From Asticcacaulis excentricus CB 48 (GTDB taxonomy: Bacteria; Pseudomonadota; Alphaproteobacteria; Caulobacterales; Caulobacteraceae), in assembly GCF_000175215.2 (NCBI RefSeq), contig NC_014816.1, positions 2,524,222 to 2,588,221 on the forward strand: 64,000 nucleotides of DNA, read 5' to 3'. Made by a program: the position numbers and the translations under genes. Shown here one piece after another: positions 1 to 9,038 of this stretch. Under the pieces are notes generated by a model, which was not told where the DNA came from, did no database searches, and worked only from the letters and a program-made list of their open reading frames with translations. Positions within the stretch are counted from its first letter, which is position 1, and each line of letters begins with the position of its first letter.

Positions 1-108
1 CAGGCGAGGCCCGGCGGTCTTTTTTTCAAACCTTTGGCCCTCACCCGGCGAAAGGCTTTTTTTAAGCATTTGCGCTATCCCTGAGCAGAAGCGTTTAGGG
101 AGCGGCCT

Positions 109-895
109 ATGAGTGGCGAGACGATTTGTAGCGGCTGTCGCGACGGGACAGGCTTTGAGCTACCGATAACCATGGCGTTCCAACCGATTGTCGATGTGGT
201 CAGGAACGGTTTTTGCCCAGGAAGCCCTTGTTCGGGGCGTAAATGGTGAGGGAGCCGGGTTCATACTGGATCAGGTTTCAGATCAAAATCGCTACGCGTT
301 TGATCAGTCTTGTCGTGTCAAGGCCATTGAGCTGGCGGCGCAGTGGGATAGTACTCACGAGGGCGAACGGCTCTCGATTAACTTTTTGCCAAATGCCGTC
401 TATGAACCGCGCGCCTGCATTCGGCTGACCTTGGCGACCGCTATGCGGTTCAGTTTTCCGCTAAATCGGATCATTTTCGAATTCACCGAAACTGAAAAGC
501 TCGATACGAACCACCTCCTCAATATATTGAGATCGTACCGGGCCATGGGTTTTATGACCGCCATTGATGATTTTGGCTCTGGCTACGCGGGTTTGAGCCT
601 CCTCTCAAACTTTCAGCCTGACCTCGTCAAAATTGACATGGAGCTGATCCGCAACATCGACAAAGACCGAACCAAACGCATCATTCTGGCAAACACGCTT
701 CGCATGCTTCACGACCTTGACGTCAAGGTCATTTGCGAGGGCGTGGAGACAGCGGAAGAATTCGAGGTCTTACGCGACATGGGGGTTAGCCTCATTCAGG
801 GATATTACCTGGGCAAGCCCTCCCTAAGGCAGCCCTTATCATCCAACTGGCCACAGCCTGCCGCCGCGCCCCTTCAAACAAAGGGCTTTGGTTGA
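109..895 (+). pseudogene. EAL-domain c-di-GMP phosphodiesterase, frameshifted near its start
   Basis: The product would be a single-domain EAL phosphodiesterase that hydrolyses cyclic di-GMP. An ATG at 109, preceded by AGGGAG, opens a frame encoding a CxxC segment and then MAFQPIVDV, the normal start of this EAL subfamily. Near 196-205 the frame breaks, and the rest (AQEALVRG, SINFLPN, FEFTETE, DDFGSGYAGL, KID, EGVET) continues one frame over to 895. The EAL signature and the metal and catalytic residues are all in the second frame, so one missing base separates the first 30 or so codons from an otherwise complete domain. The second frame could also be read alone from TTG 188, giving 235 aa without the beta strand that carries FQPIVD. 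It is either a recent inactivation or a sequencing error. The IS256 element 180 bp downstream is not the cause. Confidence 0.75.
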
Positions 896-1071
896 GACGC
901 CGAGACGCAAGGGGCGGCGCCCACTGAGCTTGCGATCGCTCTTGTAACGGCATTTTCGTAACACCACCGTCTGTGTAAAATGCGGGTTGAAACCGCATAT
1001 GGCCCGGCATGTGTCATTCACTCAGCGCAGCGACAGTCCTTTGATCTCTAAAAGCAACCGAAGGCGAAACG

Positions 1072-2502
1072 GGTCGTGTCCCACCGGGTGGTGTAATTGG
1101 GTAAGAGCGAAGCGCTAGGCTCGCGGCCCCATTCAAGGGCCAGGCGAGCCTGAAGCGTCGCGGGTTGGTCATCAGTGATTTTCGGATATGGTTTGGGTTC
1201 CTACACTCATTCCAGAGACGAAAGAACCACCGATGACCAAAGAGATGATGGCCCTGAAAGGGCTTGTTGAAAAGACCTCCGACAGCGATTTGTTGCGTGA
1301 GATGATAGGTTTTGCCGCCGAGCGCCTGATGGCAATGGAGGTCGGCACTGTGACCGGCGCGGCTTACCACGAGAAGAGCGGCGAACGTATGGTCCAGCGC
1401 AACGGCTATCGCGATCGGGATTGGGAAACACGCGCCGGCACGGTCGAACTGCGTATTCCGAAACTTCGCAAAGGCAGTTATTTCCCGAGCTTTCTGGAGC
1501 CACGGCGCATGGCCGAGAAGGCACTGACTGCCGTTATCCAGGAAGCTTACGTTCAGGGCATCTCGACGCGGTCTATCGACGACCTGGTCAAGGCCATGGG
1601 CATGAGCGGCATCTCGAAAAGCCAGGTCAGCCGCCTTTGTGAGGAAATCGATGAGCGCGTGAAGGCGTTTCTCGATCGTCCGATCGAGGGGGAATGGCCT
1701 TATATCTGGATCGATGCCACCTACCTGAAAGTTCGCCGTGGGGCCCGGACTGTCTCCGTCGCCGTCATCATCGCTGTGGGCGTCAATACCGACGGCCGCC
1801 GGGAGGTTCTTGGCATGGAGGTCGGCACGTCAGAAGCTGAACCGATCTGGGCAGAGTTCTTACGCAACCTGACCCGTCGTGGTCTGCGCGGCGTCAAGCT
1901 GGTCGTCTCCGATGCACATATCGGGATCAAAGGCGCGGTATCGAAGGTTTTGAACGCCACCTGGCAGCGGTGCCGCGTACACTTCATGCGCAATGTCTGC
2001 GCCCATGCAGGCAAGAGTGGCCGCCGGGTCGTCTCGGCCTTCATCGGTACCGCCTTCGCTCAGGAAACGCCTGAAGCCGCCAGCGCACAATGGCGAAACG
2101 TCGCCGATCAGCTCAGGCCCAAAATGCCAAAGCTGGCAACGATCATGGACGAGGCTGAGCATGACGTCCTGGCCTACATGACCTTCCCAAAGGAGCACCG
2201 CATCAAGCTTCACAGCACAAACCCGATTGAGCGTCTCAATGGCGAAATCAAGCGCCGTTGCGATGTCGTGGGCATCTTCCCGAACGACGATGCCATTATC
2301 CGCCTCGTGGGCGCCATCTTGCTGGAGCAGAACGACGAGTGGACGGTTCAACGCGGCCGCTACATCACCCTTGAAACCATCGCACAACTCAGCGATGATC
2401 CCGTTCTCAGCATGCCAGCCGTGGCAAGCTGACGAAAATCCGGACCCGTCCGGAAACCACTGATGCCTAGCGCTCAGTTACACCACGTCACGGGACACGA
2501 TC
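1072..2502 (+). mobile_element. IS256-family insertion sequence, complete, with 8-bp target duplication
   Basis: The boundaries can be set to the base. The left end begins GGTCGTGTCCCACC and the right end, read inwards, begins GATCGTGTCCCGTG. These imperfect inverted repeats run on through GTGGTGTAA and an inner GCGCTAGGC. The 8-mer GCGAAACG flanks the element directly on both sides (1064-1071 and 2503-2510), which fits the 8-9 bp duplication typical of IS256 elements. The length of 1,431 bp and a single transposase gene also fit the family. It sits in the gap between the EAL gene and the double receiver-domain gene and interrupts no recognisable reading frame. Confidence 0.93.
1233..2432 (+). 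CDS. IS256-family transposase
   Basis: This is a DDE transposase for the surrounding insertion sequence. The chosen start, MTKEMMALKG at 1233, gives 399 residues, close to the usual ~400 of the family. A start at 1188 would add 15 residues. The catalytic triad is visible: D in IWIDATYLKVR, D in VVSDAHIGIK, and E in NPIERLNGEIKRR. The N-terminal half carries the family pattern YHEKSGERMVQRNGYRDR and the helix-turn-helix-like region AYVQGISTRSIDDLVKAMG. The frame is intact from start to stop, so the element may still be active. Overlapping ORFs on the opposite strand are shadows. Confidence 0.93.
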   Translation: MTKEMMALKGLVEKTSDSDLLREMIGFAAERLMAMEVGTVTGAAYHEKSGERMVQRNGYRDRDWETRAGTVELRIPKLRKGSYFPSFLEPRRMAEKALTAVIQEAYVQGISTRSIDDLVKAMGMSGISKSQVSRLCEEIDERVKAFLDRPIEGEWPYIWIDATYLKVRRGARTVSVAVIIAVGVNTDGRREVLGMEVGTSEAEPIWAEFLRNLTRRGLRGVKLVVSDAHIGIKGAVSKVLNATWQRCRVHFMRNVCAHAGKSGRRVVSAFIGTAFAQETPEAASAQWRNVADQLRPKMPKLATIMDEAEHDVLAYMTFPKEHRIKLHSTNPIERLNGEIKRRCDVVGIFPNDDAIIRLVGAILLEQNDEWTVQRGRYITLETIAQLSDDPVLSMPAVAS

Positions 2503-2601
2503 GCGAAACGCATTAAGGTCTTTTTGAACAATCTTCACTACTCCCGGTCCGGGGACTAAATAGTTACCGCATAAGCAACCCGAAAGAGGTGGTGTAGCGA
2601 C

Positions 2602-3384
2602 GTGGCCAGGGCACTTATCATCGAAGACAGTCCGATCCAGTCCAGGATAATTGGACGGATGATCACATCACTGGGCTTCGACGTCCATTATGCGCAAAAT
2701 CTGACTAAGGCATCCGGACTTTTGAGAACCTTGAAGGTCGATGCCGTCTTTCTCGACATCTTTGTAGGCGACCACAACGCCCTTCAGTTTGTTGACACGC
2801 TCCGAAAGCTTGCCCCCCTGGCGGTATTTGTCCTCATGACGGCCGGCTCAGAAACGGAGTGTGTTGAGGTCACGCTCTCCAAGGCGAGGCTCGCGCGTGC
2901 CGATTTCGTACTCAAAAAGCCTTTCAACCCCTCAGATATCGAAGCCATATTTGCGCGGACATTTGACACAAGTGCCGGGCTCAAACGTCGCAAACACATT
3001 CTTGTCATAGAAGATAGCGCGCCGATCAGAACCATCTGTGAACGTGTTCTGGCCTCCATCGGATATAGGGTCACTATCAGTGAGACCATGGAGGACGCCT
3101 TTGCCAATGTGGATATCGCACACGTCGACCTCGTTTTATGCGACATGTTCATGCCGGGCATGGGCGGGTTTAAAGGCATCCGTTCGATCCGGAGAACCTG
3201 GCCGAAGGTTCCGGTGATTGCCATGTCTGCCGGCATCGATCAGGCGGTAAAAAATCACGATGTGCTGGCGGCAACGGCCAAGCTTGGCGTAAACGCGCAA
3301 CTCAGAAAGCCCTTCGAGGCATTTGACCTCGTCGAGGTCGTGGCGGCGGTCCTCGATGAAACCCACACGCTAGAGGTCGTTTAA
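2602..3384 (+). CDS. Double receiver-domain response regulator
   Basis: The 260-residue protein consists of two CheY-like receiver domains in tandem and no output domain. Domain 1 (about 1-125) has acidic residues E8-D9, phospho-acceptor D52 and K106 before Pro. Domain 2 (about 130-255) has E137-D138, phospho-acceptor D181 (CDMFMPG) and the LRKPF lysine. Both sets of phosphorylation residues are present, so both domains may be phosphorylated. The GTG start at 2602 is preceded by AGAGGTGG nine bases upstream. Such proteins usually relay phosphate or act through protein contacts. The gene faces a GGDEF-EAL gene and lies near an EAL gene, so a link to c-di-GMP signalling is plausible but inferred. 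No cognate histidine kinase is in the window. Confidence 0.85.
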   Translation: MARALIIEDSPIQSRIIGRMITSLGFDVHYAQNLTKASGLLRTLKVDAVFLDIFVGDHNALQFVDTLRKLAPLAVFVLMTAGSETECVEVTLSKARLARADFVLKKPFNPSDIEAIFARTFDTSAGLKRRKHILVIEDSAPIRTICERVLASIGYRVTISETMEDAFANVDIAHVDLVLCDMFMPGMGGFKGIRSIRRTWPKVPVIAMSAGIDQAVKNHDVLAATAKLGVNAQLRKPFEAFDLVEVVAAVLDETHTLEVV

Positions 3385-3475
3385 CGCCGCTCGCCGCCGC
3401 GCTGATGCACCCTCGCGCCGCTTGACCTTGCACCAAACGCGCTTATCAGGGCGCGACGGTCGCTCTGTTTTAACG

Positions 3476-5344
3476 TCAGGCCACTTTTGCAGCGACCCGA
3501 TCCGCGTTCGAAACATTGAGTTCATTAAGAGCGACAGGTTTGCCAAACAGATACCCTTGCATGGTATCACAGTGCTCTGTTCTCAGGATTTCAAACTGCT
3601 GTTCAGTCTCAACCCCTTCAGCGGTCGAGACGATCCCAAGACTTGAACACATTCCCGAAACCGCTCGAATAATGGCCAGAGACTCAGATCGCTGACCGAG
3701 ATCGCGCACAAACGACTGGTCGATCTTTATCTTGTCGAACGGAAATGCGCTTATGTAGCTGAAAGACGAATAGCCCGTTCCGAAATCATCCAAAGAGATA
3801 CGTACCCCTAAGGCTTTAAGGGCACGCAAGATCTTGAGAGCTTCCCCCGCATCACCGATCATCACGCCCTCGGTAATCTCAATCTCGAGCCGGTTGGGGT
3901 TTATCCGCGAGTCCTGTAACGCCCGGGTCACGACGCTCACAAAGGCGCGTGAGCGAAACTGTACCGGCGAAACGTTCACCGCGATCGTCGTGTGTTCGGG
4001 TAAAGCGGCCGCATCCTTACAGGCTTTACGAATGACCCACGATCCGATTTCCTCGATAATGCCCGTTTCTTCGGCCACCGGAATAAACTCATTGGGCGAA
4101 ACAATGCCGCGCACCGGAGATTGCCAGCGCAATAAGGCTTCGTAGCCGCACACCCGTGCAGACTTCACACAAAAGATCGGCTGATAAACAAGGAAAAACT
4201 CGCGGCTTTGCGCAGCCTTTCGCAGATCCGCCTCAATTTGTTGCCTTTCCAGATAGGTTTCATGAAGTTTCGCATCGTAGACGGCAATATCGTTGCGACC
4301 GCTCCTTTTTGCCGCGTACAAGGCCTGATCGGCATGTCGCATCAAATCAATCGGGGCGGCATGAGGATCGTCGATAAACTCGATACCCACACTCGCTCCG
4401 ATCACAATCTCAAGCCCATCAATCTCATAAGGTGCGCTTAAGTGGCTCACCAACCGCTTAGCCACCTGGTGCGCGTCGTGATGCGCGCTCACCTTCTCGA
4501 GAAGGACCGCAAACTCATCTCCTCCTAAACGGGCCGCCAGGTCCCCTGGTCGCAGCACGTCAACCAGGCGGCGCGCGACCTTTGCTAAAAGCGCATCACC
4601 GACGCCATGACCGTAGAGGTCATTGACCGCTTTGAACCGATCAAGATCGAGACTGAGTATGGCGGCCATGGAGCGGGCGCTCGCACGCGCCACCAGGTCT
4701 GCCAGACGCTTTTGGAAGAGGTTTCGATTGGCAAGTTCGGTGAGCGCATCAAAATTGGCCATGCGTTCGATAGTGGCCCGTGCGAGGTGCGACTCGGTAA
4801 TATCGGCAATCACATCGAGGTAGCCTCCGCCCTCAACGCCGGTGCGCGACACCCGCACCGTACGCCCAGACGGCCACACATACTCCCCTTCACTGTGCCC
4901 TGTCTTCGGTATGGCCAGGTATTCCAGTAACTGCATCAGGCGCGCATTACTCGCACTCATGCGTCGCCCCGCGGCTTCAAGCGCCTGGACGAGTGACAAA
5001 CCTCGGGCGTTGTTTGCCTTATCCACGTCGAAAAAGGTCAAATAGGCCCGGTTATACTCACAGATATGACCGTCCCTGTCGTAGAGACATATTCCGTGCG
5101 GCAACGTCTCGATCGTCGCTTGAAAGCGTTGACCGTTTTCTCGCAGATCCCGCAAGCTCTGACGAAGTTTTTCGTTTGCCGTTTCAAGCTCGTCCGTCAT
5201 CAGTTGAGTGGCGCGATCCACCCTTCGACTTTCAAGCTCGTATTCGCCGTAAGCTCTGTCTACAAGGTCGAGGAGCGTGTTCAGGTCCAGTGCACCGGTT
5301 TCGTCGGTGGCTTTTTGAAGTTGGCGGTGGAGCAATCTGTGCAT
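3476..5344 (-). CDS. PAS-GGDEF-EAL c-di-GMP turnover protein
   Basis: This is a 622-residue cytoplasmic signalling protein. In order it has an N-terminal coiled region, a PAS domain (about 72-185, LPHGICLYDRDG), a GGDEF domain with an intact GGDEF motif at about 274-278, and an EAL domain starting near 395. An RxxD inhibitory site (RPGD) lies five residues before GGDEF. The EAL domain keeps YEALLRW, DDFGTGYSS, KIDQSF and EGVET. Both cyclase and phosphodiesterase activities are therefore possible. I chose ATG 5344 because GGAGG lies just upstream and the ATG overlaps the stop of the FIST gene as TGATG. A start 10 codons earlier lacks this signal. The TGATG arrangement implies translational coupling to the FIST sensor. 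Confidence 0.9.
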   Translation of the reverse strand: MHRLLHRQLQKATDETGALDLNTLLDLVDRAYGEYELESRRVDRATQLMTDELETANEKLRQSLRDLRENGQRFQATIETLPHGICLYDRDGHICEYNRAYLTFFDVDKANNARGLSLVQALEAAGRRMSASNARLMQLLEYLAIPKTGHSEGEYVWPSGRTVRVSRTGVEGGGYLDVIADITESHLARATIERMANFDALTELANRNLFQKRLADLVARASARSMAAILSLDLDRFKAVNDLYGHGVGDALLAKVARRLVDVLRPGDLAARLGGDEFAVLLEKVSAHHDAHQVAKRLVSHLSAPYEIDGLEIVIGASVGIEFIDDPHAAPIDLMRHADQALYAAKRSGRNDIAVYDAKLHETYLERQQIEADLRKAAQSREFFLVYQPIFCVKSARVCGYEALLRWQSPVRGIVSPNEFIPVAEETGIIEEIGSWVIRKACKDAAALPEHTTIAVNVSPVQFRSRAFVSVVTRALQDSRINPNRLEIEITEGVMIGDAGEALKILRALKALGVRISLDDFGTGYSSFSYISAFPFDKIKIDQSFVRDLGQRSESLAIIRAVSGMCSSLGIVSTAEGVETEQQFEILRTEHCDTMQGYLFGKPVALNELNVSNADRVAAKVA

Positions 5345-6516
5345 CACGCCACCTCCGAAAGGAGTGTAAGACACATGGTCTGATTGTGCAGGCCTGCCGT
5401 CGAGTAATCGGGATAGGGCGCAATTTCCCCATAGGAATAAAAGCCAAACTGCAAAGCCGTTGGGCCAAGGCGTTGCCCAACCGCCTCAACTTCATCGAGG
5501 GTTCGCTGACCCATCAGGAGGCGTCGGCCGACACAGGACACGGCAAGGCACACTTGCGGCTCCAGTTCAGGATCACGCGCTCTCAGATTCAACAAGGCTT
5601 TCTCAATGGCCGCTTCCGCGCCTGAAACAAGATGATTGGGCTGCCCCCTCATAAGGCGCGCGGGCCAGTTTTGCGGAATGCTCCCGGCAAAGGTGAGGGT
5701 TTTGGCAGACCTGTCTATGCTCAAAACCGTTCTGACGACTTCTCGCGTGGGATGGTCAGGATCATGGATCTTTAGAGGGAACATAAGGGCCGAGGCCGGG
5801 AGCTGGGCGGCTTCCTCACCAAGGTAGGTTTCGTAAAGATCAAGCGCCGGGCCGCCGTCAAGTGCCTCAAGGACGGTCCCCGAAGCGGATGTGACCTCGC
5901 GCTCAGGACCAAAAGCCTTCCAGCCACCGCCCGTGGCTGTGCCGACCCTTAATCCCTCACCATAAAAGCCAACAGCGACAATCTCGTTTGATGAAATGTG
6001 ATCAGAGTTCAAGACGTAGGTTTTCTCAAACGCCGCGCCATCACCGGCAAGCCCGCCTGTGATGATAACCTCTTCACCGACACCCTCAGAAAGCCCCTTG
6101 ATGAGTGCGGATCCATCTACGTCAAGACCGGGACTGAGAAGGAGAATGTAGCGTAGGTCCTGTCCAAGGAGAGAGGCCGCAAGGCGCTTGCCAGCCTCGT
6201 AGGACTGCGCTTTTGTTTGCAGCTCAACAGAGGCTTGGCGCAAGCGAACCTTGTCAAACGAAAGTGCGATGCCGCTCCATCCCTCCTCATCAAGCGACGT
6301 CCCCTCGATCAAGGTACCCGTGGTCGTACCTGTGATGATCGCGTCAGGCGCGGCCTGGCACAACCGCGAAAGATGATCGCAAGTGCCTGTAAGGCTGTGC
6401 TCAAAGGCCTGTCGGGTACCAAAAAGAAGGATTAACTGAGCCTGAACAAGCGCCTTCAACGACGCCTCATTACCCAGGCAAGCTTCATTTACGCGAAACG
6501 ACCACACGATAACCAC
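5344..6516 (-). CDS. FIST-domain sensory protein
   Basis: The ~390-residue protein matches the FIST_N plus FIST_C architecture, a ligand-sensing module proposed for small molecules such as amino acids. Recognisable family stretches include TGTTTGTLIEG near the N terminus, LLLSPGLDVDGSALIKGL, ITGGLAGDGAAF, VGFYGEGL, and the C-terminal QFGFYSYGEIAPY. There is no signal peptide or membrane segment, so it is cytoplasmic. It is the first gene of a two-gene operon and overlaps the PAS-GGDEF-EAL gene by one base, so its ligand state probably tunes c-di-GMP turnover. Start choice is uncertain: GTG 6516, or GTG 6507, which is better spaced from a TGGAG sequence. A TTAA-N6-TTAA motif lies upstream at 6574-6587. 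Confidence 0.85.
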   Translation of the reverse strand: MVIVWSFRVNEACLGNEASLKALVQAQLILLFGTRQAFEHSLTGTCDHLSRLCQAAPDAIITGTTTGTLIEGTSLDEEGWSGIALSFDKVRLRQASVELQTKAQSYEAGKRLAASLLGQDLRYILLLSPGLDVDGSALIKGLSEGVGEEVIITGGLAGDGAAFEKTYVLNSDHISSNEIVAVGFYGEGLRVGTATGGGWKAFGPEREVTSASGTVLEALDGGPALDLYETYLGEEAAQLPASALMFPLKIHDPDHPTREVVRTVLSIDRSAKTLTFAGSIPQNWPARLMRGQPNHLVSGAEAAIEKALLNLRARDPELEPQVCLAVSCVGRRLLMGQRTLDEVEAVGQRLGPTALQFGFYSYGEIAPYPDYSTAGLHNQTMCLTLLSEVA

Positions 6517-6573
6517 TCCACTGTGAAGTGGCGTTATGCGCGCAAAACTTTATTTGAAACTTAGGAAAATCGG

Positions 6574-6587
6574 TTAAGACGGGTTAA
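6574..6587 (-). promoter_or_regulatory. CtrA-like half-sites (TTAA-N6-TTAA), weak
   Basis: Two TTAA half-sites are separated by six bases, 58 bp upstream of the FIST gene start. The CtrA consensus has seven bases between the half-sites, so this is at best a degenerate site. It is listed because the downstream operon is a c-di-GMP sensor-effector pair. Confidence 0.25.
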
Positions 6588-6667
6588 CGCTCCCAAACCC
6601 TTTAAGACCAACGATGTCGACCTGCACGACAATCGCACAGCGCCATGCCTCTGGCCGCCTGCACAGA

Positions 6668-7645
6668 CTAGTCCTGCGGCGCGGACACCCGGTAGCCTCT
6701 GGCGCGCAGCTTTTCGAGCACACCCCCTTTGCGCAACAATTGGCCTAACGGCAAGACGGCCACCGTCTTACCCGGTTTGTTCAGGGCCTCGCTTACGGCG
6801 CTGACGGAATCGGTAATGCTGCGGTTCAGCGTCGCTGTGGCCATTGGCGATCCCGACAGGCACTTCATGAGGACCGAGCCCTGATAGAGGCTGCGTAGGG
6901 TAGCTATATCCCCGACGGACCAGGCCTGAGCGGCGCGCGGTGCGCGTTCCATATCGAAGTCGATATCGTCGAGCGTATAGCGCAGACACGCTTGGCTCGC
7001 CTCTTCGCTCATGGCATTGACCGCCTTGAACAATGGTCCGCTGTCGTAACGCCCGACGGCGCGAGAAGACACACCGGCCGTGCGCGCCAGACGTTTGATC
7101 GTGGTCAGCGGTTCGTTCTCACTTAACCCATGTTTTTGAAGCACCTCACGGCGCAAGCGCGCCCCTGCCCAGACCGGTTTGTCTTTGGCAAAATCCTTTA
7201 TGGGCACGCCCGCCCGGCGCGCCGTGGCCTCGTACCGGGCATAGAGCTCACCGGGCAAAGCGTCTTTCAGTTTACCACGATCGGGTAAGACCTTGTTGCG
7301 CATCAGGGACCATACGTCGCCGGGACCTGTGCTGTTATCGGGCGGCGTGATCAGAGCATTGGCCCCGCGCAGGGCATTTTCGATCCGTGTCGTCTTCCAC
7401 GCCTGCTTTTTGGGAAACACCGGCAAAACACCGATAATGATGACCTGACTGTCGTCATCCGACACGCGCCACAACGCCGGACCGACCGCGGCCCGGCCAC
7501 GCACCACGACCTCATCGGCCCAATCCTCCTGCGCAAAGGCGGCAAAGGGCGGGATTAAGGCGCACAGGCTCAAGAGGAGCGGACCAAAGATCACGAAGAG
7601 GTGGCGCAACAGGCTCATGGCGGCGAGGATGAACCCATTTGGCAA
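6668..7645 (-). CDS. TraB/GumN family protein, secreted or anchored
   Basis: The protein has up to 325 residues, with an N-terminal hydrophobic signal sequence (LLRHLFVIFGPLLLSLCALIPPFAAFAQ) and a body resembling the TraB/GumN family: ALWRVSDDDSQVIIIGVLPVFP near the N terminus, a central ALPGELYARYEATARRAG, and a C-terminal AVLPLGQLLRKGGVLEKLRARGYRV. The family has a proposed metalloprotease-like fold, and its cellular role is not established. The listed start is a TTG at 7645. ATG 7618 (MSLLRHL) would give a 316-residue protein starting directly at the signal peptide and is equally likely. The gene stands alone between the FIST operon and a gene-poor gap. Confidence 0.7.
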   Translation of the reverse strand: MPNGFILAAMSLLRHLFVIFGPLLLSLCALIPPFAAFAQEDWADEVVVRGRAAVGPALWRVSDDDSQVIIIGVLPVFPKKQAWKTTRIENALRGANALITPPDNSTGPGDVWSLMRNKVLPDRGKLKDALPGELYARYEATARRAGVPIKDFAKDKPVWAGARLRREVLQKHGLSENEPLTTIKRLARTAGVSSRAVGRYDSGPLFKAVNAMSEEASQACLRYTLDDIDFDMERAPRAAQAWSVGDIATLRSLYQGSVLMKCLSGSPMATATLNRSITDSVSAVSEALNKPGKTVAVLPLGQLLRKGGVLEKLRARGYRVSAPQD

Positions 7646-8186
7646 CGGTTTTTTGACAGACCTTCATCGAAACCCCGCGCTAAGACGCCTTCAGCGCCTT
7701 AAAAGGCGGCTTACTATGGCCACGCTTAAGACCTTCGTAGCGGATAAGGACGACTGGGTAGCTTCTATCCGAGGTCTAAGGCGCTAAGACGCCAAAAATG
7801 CCAGCCTGGACGGTCAGTACCGGCGCAGTCGGAGGTTGGTTGCAAGGACTGCGCCGGAACCGGTAGCGCATCGGAAAATTGATGCATAACGACGATATCT
7901 CGATTCGTTCGTATCGCAAGCCGAAAGACCGATGTTTTCAATTTGCGATCACAATATCGTAAAGCGCGCATTGCCGTTAACCACACGTTCACAAAATTGG
8001 ATAACGGTGTAATCCGAAGAGCGCCCGCTTATACATGAGAAGGCTCGAAGGAGACGACAGAAACTTCACCTGGTTACGGGTTATTCCCATGCTGAGGTCT
8101 AAGGCGTTCTGACGCCTGTGGCCCGATTGCGTGTCAGAACCCGACCAGGATCAGATTGGCAGAAATCCGAAGACAGGAAGTCGCCT
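7646..8186. other. Gene-poor gap with small repeated hairpins
   Basis: I see no convincing gene here. GAGGTCTAAGGCG followed by a GACGCC arm occurs at 7771-7793 and again at 8094-8116, with 20 of 23 positions identical, and each copy can form a short GGCG/CGCC hairpin. A related segment on the other strand lies at 7681-7702. The promoter of the 8187 gene is presumably in the right-hand part. Confidence 0.5.
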
Positions 8187-8540
8187 ATGGAAAAACGTAG
8201 TGCTGGTTACGAGTTTGAGGCTGACAAAGAAACCGAGAGGCACAGCGCCGCCGTCCTCTTTCACCCCCATTTCTGGTCACAAAGAGACGTCACTGCCCCG
8301 CTGATGCGGATCCCGCTGTCTCAGGCTCGGCTCCCAGACTCTGTTCGCGCAGAAGATCTGACCCTGACATTGGGTCGGGTTCTCAATGAAATCGCCCGGC
8401 TTGAGACGTTACGACAGTTAACGCCCACCACCACCTCAACAGAGGCTTCACAGGCCGCAGATGCGCTTTCCGATTACGTCCTTAGACTTTTCGAAATGAG
8501 ACACATCAAGACGCAGTGCCGCCGAGGAATGCCGGACTAA
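8187..8540 (+). CDS. Hypothetical protein
   Basis: A 117-residue soluble protein that I do not recognise. I chose ATG 8187 because AGGAAG precedes it. The frame extends upstream to a TTG at 8118 without a ribosome site. The sequence is charged and helix-rich, with no signal peptide or membrane segment. A central stretch, LTLTLGRVLNEIARLETLRQL, could form an amphipathic helix or short coiled coil. No cysteine pair or known motif is visible. Codon use resembles the neighbours, so a real gene is likely. Confidence 0.5.
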   Translation: MEKRSAGYEFEADKETERHSAAVLFHPHFWSQRDVTAPLMRIPLSQARLPDSVRAEDLTLTLGRVLNEIARLETLRQLTPTTTSTEASQAADALSDYVLRLFEMRHIKTQCRRGMPD

Positions 8541-8629
8541 CGTGCCATTCCCCTCAATTGAGATCATAGCTGGTCGAAAATCTGAACCTGTCCCCAAGCC
8601 GTACGTATATAGTTCTTTTGAGAGTTCCC

Positions 8630-8863
8630 ATGCTTTACGTCCCCAATACGCTCAATTGCGCCTTTCAAGAGCTTTTGGAAGGCGTCATCACACCCGCTCA
8701 AAGCCTGTCCTGGCTGATGTCGCATTTCCCCCATGGGGGCTCAGATGATGAGGCCGCTCAGCGAATAACAGATGTGGTCATAATGCAGATCGAGGACGTG
8801 GCGCTCCGGCAAACAACGATTGGAGAGGCGGTCAACGTTCTCATCTCTCTGGGGGCCCGCTAG
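8630..8863 (+). CDS. Hypothetical small protein
   Basis: A 77-residue acidic-to-neutral soluble protein starting MLYVPNTLNCAFQELLEG. The reading frame opens 12 bases earlier at TTG 8618. ATG 8630 has only a weak GAGAG upstream. No known motif or hydrophobic segment is seen. It follows the 8187 gene by 89 bp in the same orientation and could be co-transcribed. It may be a genuine short gene, but the evidence is only frame length and composition. Confidence 0.4.
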   Translation: MLYVPNTLNCAFQELLEGVITPAQSLSWLMSHFPHGGSDDEAAQRITDVVIMQIEDVALRQTTIGEAVNVLISLGAR

Positions 8864-8973
8864 AGGTCTCTTGCTCGATGCCGGAGCAAGCGGCCCCTTA
8901 TCCGCCACTCCTTCTGTTTCAGCCCGAAGAACGCAACCGCCGACGCCGCAATTTCTTACCAAGTATCAATCTG

Positions 8974-8988
8974 TTAAAGCGGAGTTAA
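8974..8988 (+). promoter_or_regulatory. CtrA-binding site, full TTAA-N7-TTAA consensus
   Basis: TTAA, seven bases (AGCGGAG), TTAA, followed by GG. This is an exact match to the consensus for the cell-cycle regulator CtrA of Caulobacterales. It lies 51 bp upstream of the small membrane protein gene at 9039, a promoter position, and so would control that gene and the coupled chemoreceptor. Confidence 0.6.
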
Positions 8989-9038
8989 GGGGTGGCGGGA
9001 TAGTGTATCTGAGTACTGAGTAATACCCCGGTATCCCT

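Noticed and set aside
6574..6587. Full CtrA site upstream of the FIST operon
   Set aside because: Spacing between the TTAA half-sites is six, not seven. Kept only as a weak regulatory feature.
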